NCBI GenBank assembly: GCA_026014515.1
Contig: JAOZIG010000040.1
Span: forward strand, 1 to 5,695
Direction of reading: 5' to 3'
DNA length: 5,695 bases
Source of the DNA: Candidatus Bathyarchaeota archaeon
Lineage (GTDB): Archaea > Thermoproteota > Bathyarchaeia > TCS64
A program made the translations under genes and the position numbers. The notes below the pieces were generated by a model, which did not search any database, was not told the DNA's origin, and was given only the letters and a program-made list of their open reading frames with translations. Shown one piece after another: positions 4,981-5,695 of this stretch (the stretch's first letter is position 1; each line of letters begins with the position of its first letter).

Positions 4981-5695
4981 CTCTTGGCTGAGCTGAGCAA
5001 GCATAACCAATACTCTGAGCCCTTTTGTTGTGAGCACATAGTCCTTGTTTTCCGCTTGATAGACGTAATCGGCTTCAGTGAGTTTCTTAATATGATACAG
5101 TAATTGTCCGCCTTCAAGCCCAGTGTTCGTTGATAGGTCTGTGAATCGGTTCTCGCCCCTGTAGATGCTTTGTAGTATCTGGATGCGGGTCTTGTTGCTG
5201 ATAGGGTTCACTATTGAGTCGTTGGTAATCGCTGGGTTCAGCTGATCTATGGTCTGGTTATTGCTACCTAGGGCTACAGCAGGTGACTCTATGAGCCTTA
5301 ATTGACTGATCAACCGCTTGTTGGACTCCAGAAGCTGGGTTTGACTCTCAATGCATCCAACGCAGCGAAGCCTTTCCTCTTTCTGGAACTGGTTTCCTAT
5401 CTCGGAGAGTTGTTGCTGGGCTTTTTCCAATGCAGCGTAGGCTTGGGGGAAGTTGCCGGCTTCAAGGTGCTGTAGGTATGGTGTCTGCATCTGGCTCATC
5501 TGTGATTTGCAGAATGCTTCCTCGTCTGGTCTGTTGCAGTTGAGGTTCTCCACTAGGTCTATGCTTGTCTTTTTTACGTACTCGATGATGGTCCTGTTAT
5601 AGTTGAGGGCGACTTGTTTGTTTACCTCGTTCTCGATAACCTCTAGTCGTTGTCGTATCTCGGCTCTGAACTTGTTTATCTCAAGCCGTAACTCC
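4972..5695 (-). CDS. Winged-helix (ArsR/MarR-like) regulator with four cysteines, 5' end outside window
   Basis: The minus-strand frame is open from the window edge to a TAG at 4972-4974, giving 240 visible residues. An apparent GTG start at 5553 is only an internal valine codon, since 47 further codons in the same frame precede it and look like real protein (a charged amphipathic helix with LEVIENEVNK). Domains in order of visible residues: helix-rich coiled stretch 1-50; a segment with C53 and C62; a helical TPR-like stretch around 70-105; CVGC (111-114) leading into another helix; then a winged helix at about 160-235, with NKTRIQILQSI, FTDLSTNTGLEGGQLLYHIKKL as the helix-turn-helix and a short wing before YVLTTKGLRVL. 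The four cysteines (C-x8-C and C-x2-C) could bind zinc or an iron-sulfur cluster. Its target is unknown; its tail overlaps the molybdoenzyme gene by 9 bases. I do not recognise the N-terminal part. Confidence 0.75.
   Translation of the reverse strand, partial: ELRLEINKFRAEIRQRLEVIENEVNKQVALNYNRTIIEYVKKTSIDLVENLNCNRPDEEAFCKSQMSQMQTPYLQHLEAGNFPQAYAALEKAQQQLSEIGNQFQKEERLRCVGCIESQTQLLESNKRLISQLRLIESPAVALGSNNQTIDQLNPAITNDSIVNPISNKTRIQILQSIYRGENRFTDLSTNTGLEGGQLLYHIKKLTEADYVYQAENKDYVLTTKGLRVLVMLAQLSQELS

Noticed and set aside
5551..5553. GTG at 5553 as the start of the right-edge regulator
   Set aside because: The frame stays open to the window edge with a coherent amphipathic helix upstream, and no promoter or ribosome binding site precedes this GTG.
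1..5695. CRISPR array, tRNA or rRNA gene, insertion sequence or integrase
   Set aside because: No regularly spaced long repeats, cloverleaf, terminal inverted repeats or transposase-like protein were seen on either strand.

Overview
The window looks archaeal. TATA-like boxes sit about 25 bases ahead of several starts, starts are near-leaderless and often GTG or TTG, no good bacterial -35/-10 pairs or strong Shine-Dalgarno sites stand out, and the gene families (geranylgeranyl-reductase-like flavoprotein, HxlR and ArsR-like winged helices, DUF362, DMSO-reductase-family enzyme) are common in archaea. GC content is moderate by eye. I cannot place the lineage; an uncultivated anaerobic archaeon is a reasonable guess, no more.

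Layout from left to right. (1) Positions 1-108, plus strand: the last 35 codons of a gene that starts outside the window, ending in one transmembrane helix. (2) 86-1444, minus: an FAD-dependent reductase of the geranylgeranyl reductase family, whose 3' end overlaps the first gene by 23 bases tail to tail. (3) 1445-1536: a compact divergent control region with palindromes, a TATA-like box and a 13-base direct repeat. (4) 1507 or 1537 to 1971, plus: an HxlR-type winged-helix regulator with a helical N-terminal extension. (5) 2009-2854, plus: a minimal DUF362 protein. (6) 2899-4980, plus: a 693-residue DmsA-like molybdopterin oxidoreductase starting at TTG, without a Tat leader and without partner subunits in view. 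(7) 4972-5695, minus: a winged-helix regulator with four cysteines, running off the right edge and overlapping the previous gene by 9 bases tail to tail.

How the parts may work together (inference): two redox enzymes and a DUF362 protein are interleaved with two different winged-helix regulators. The HxlR-like protein is divergent from the flavoprotein and most likely controls the shared intergenic region. Genes 4 to 6 are co-directional with gaps of only 37 and 44 bases, but each gap holds its own TATA-like box at leaderless or near-leaderless distance, so they may be separately tunable rather than a simple operon. No RNA gene, CRISPR array, insertion sequence or clear mobile element was seen. 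No stretch over 300 bases lacks a gene; the longest non-coding gap is about 62-92 bases, depending on the regulator's start.
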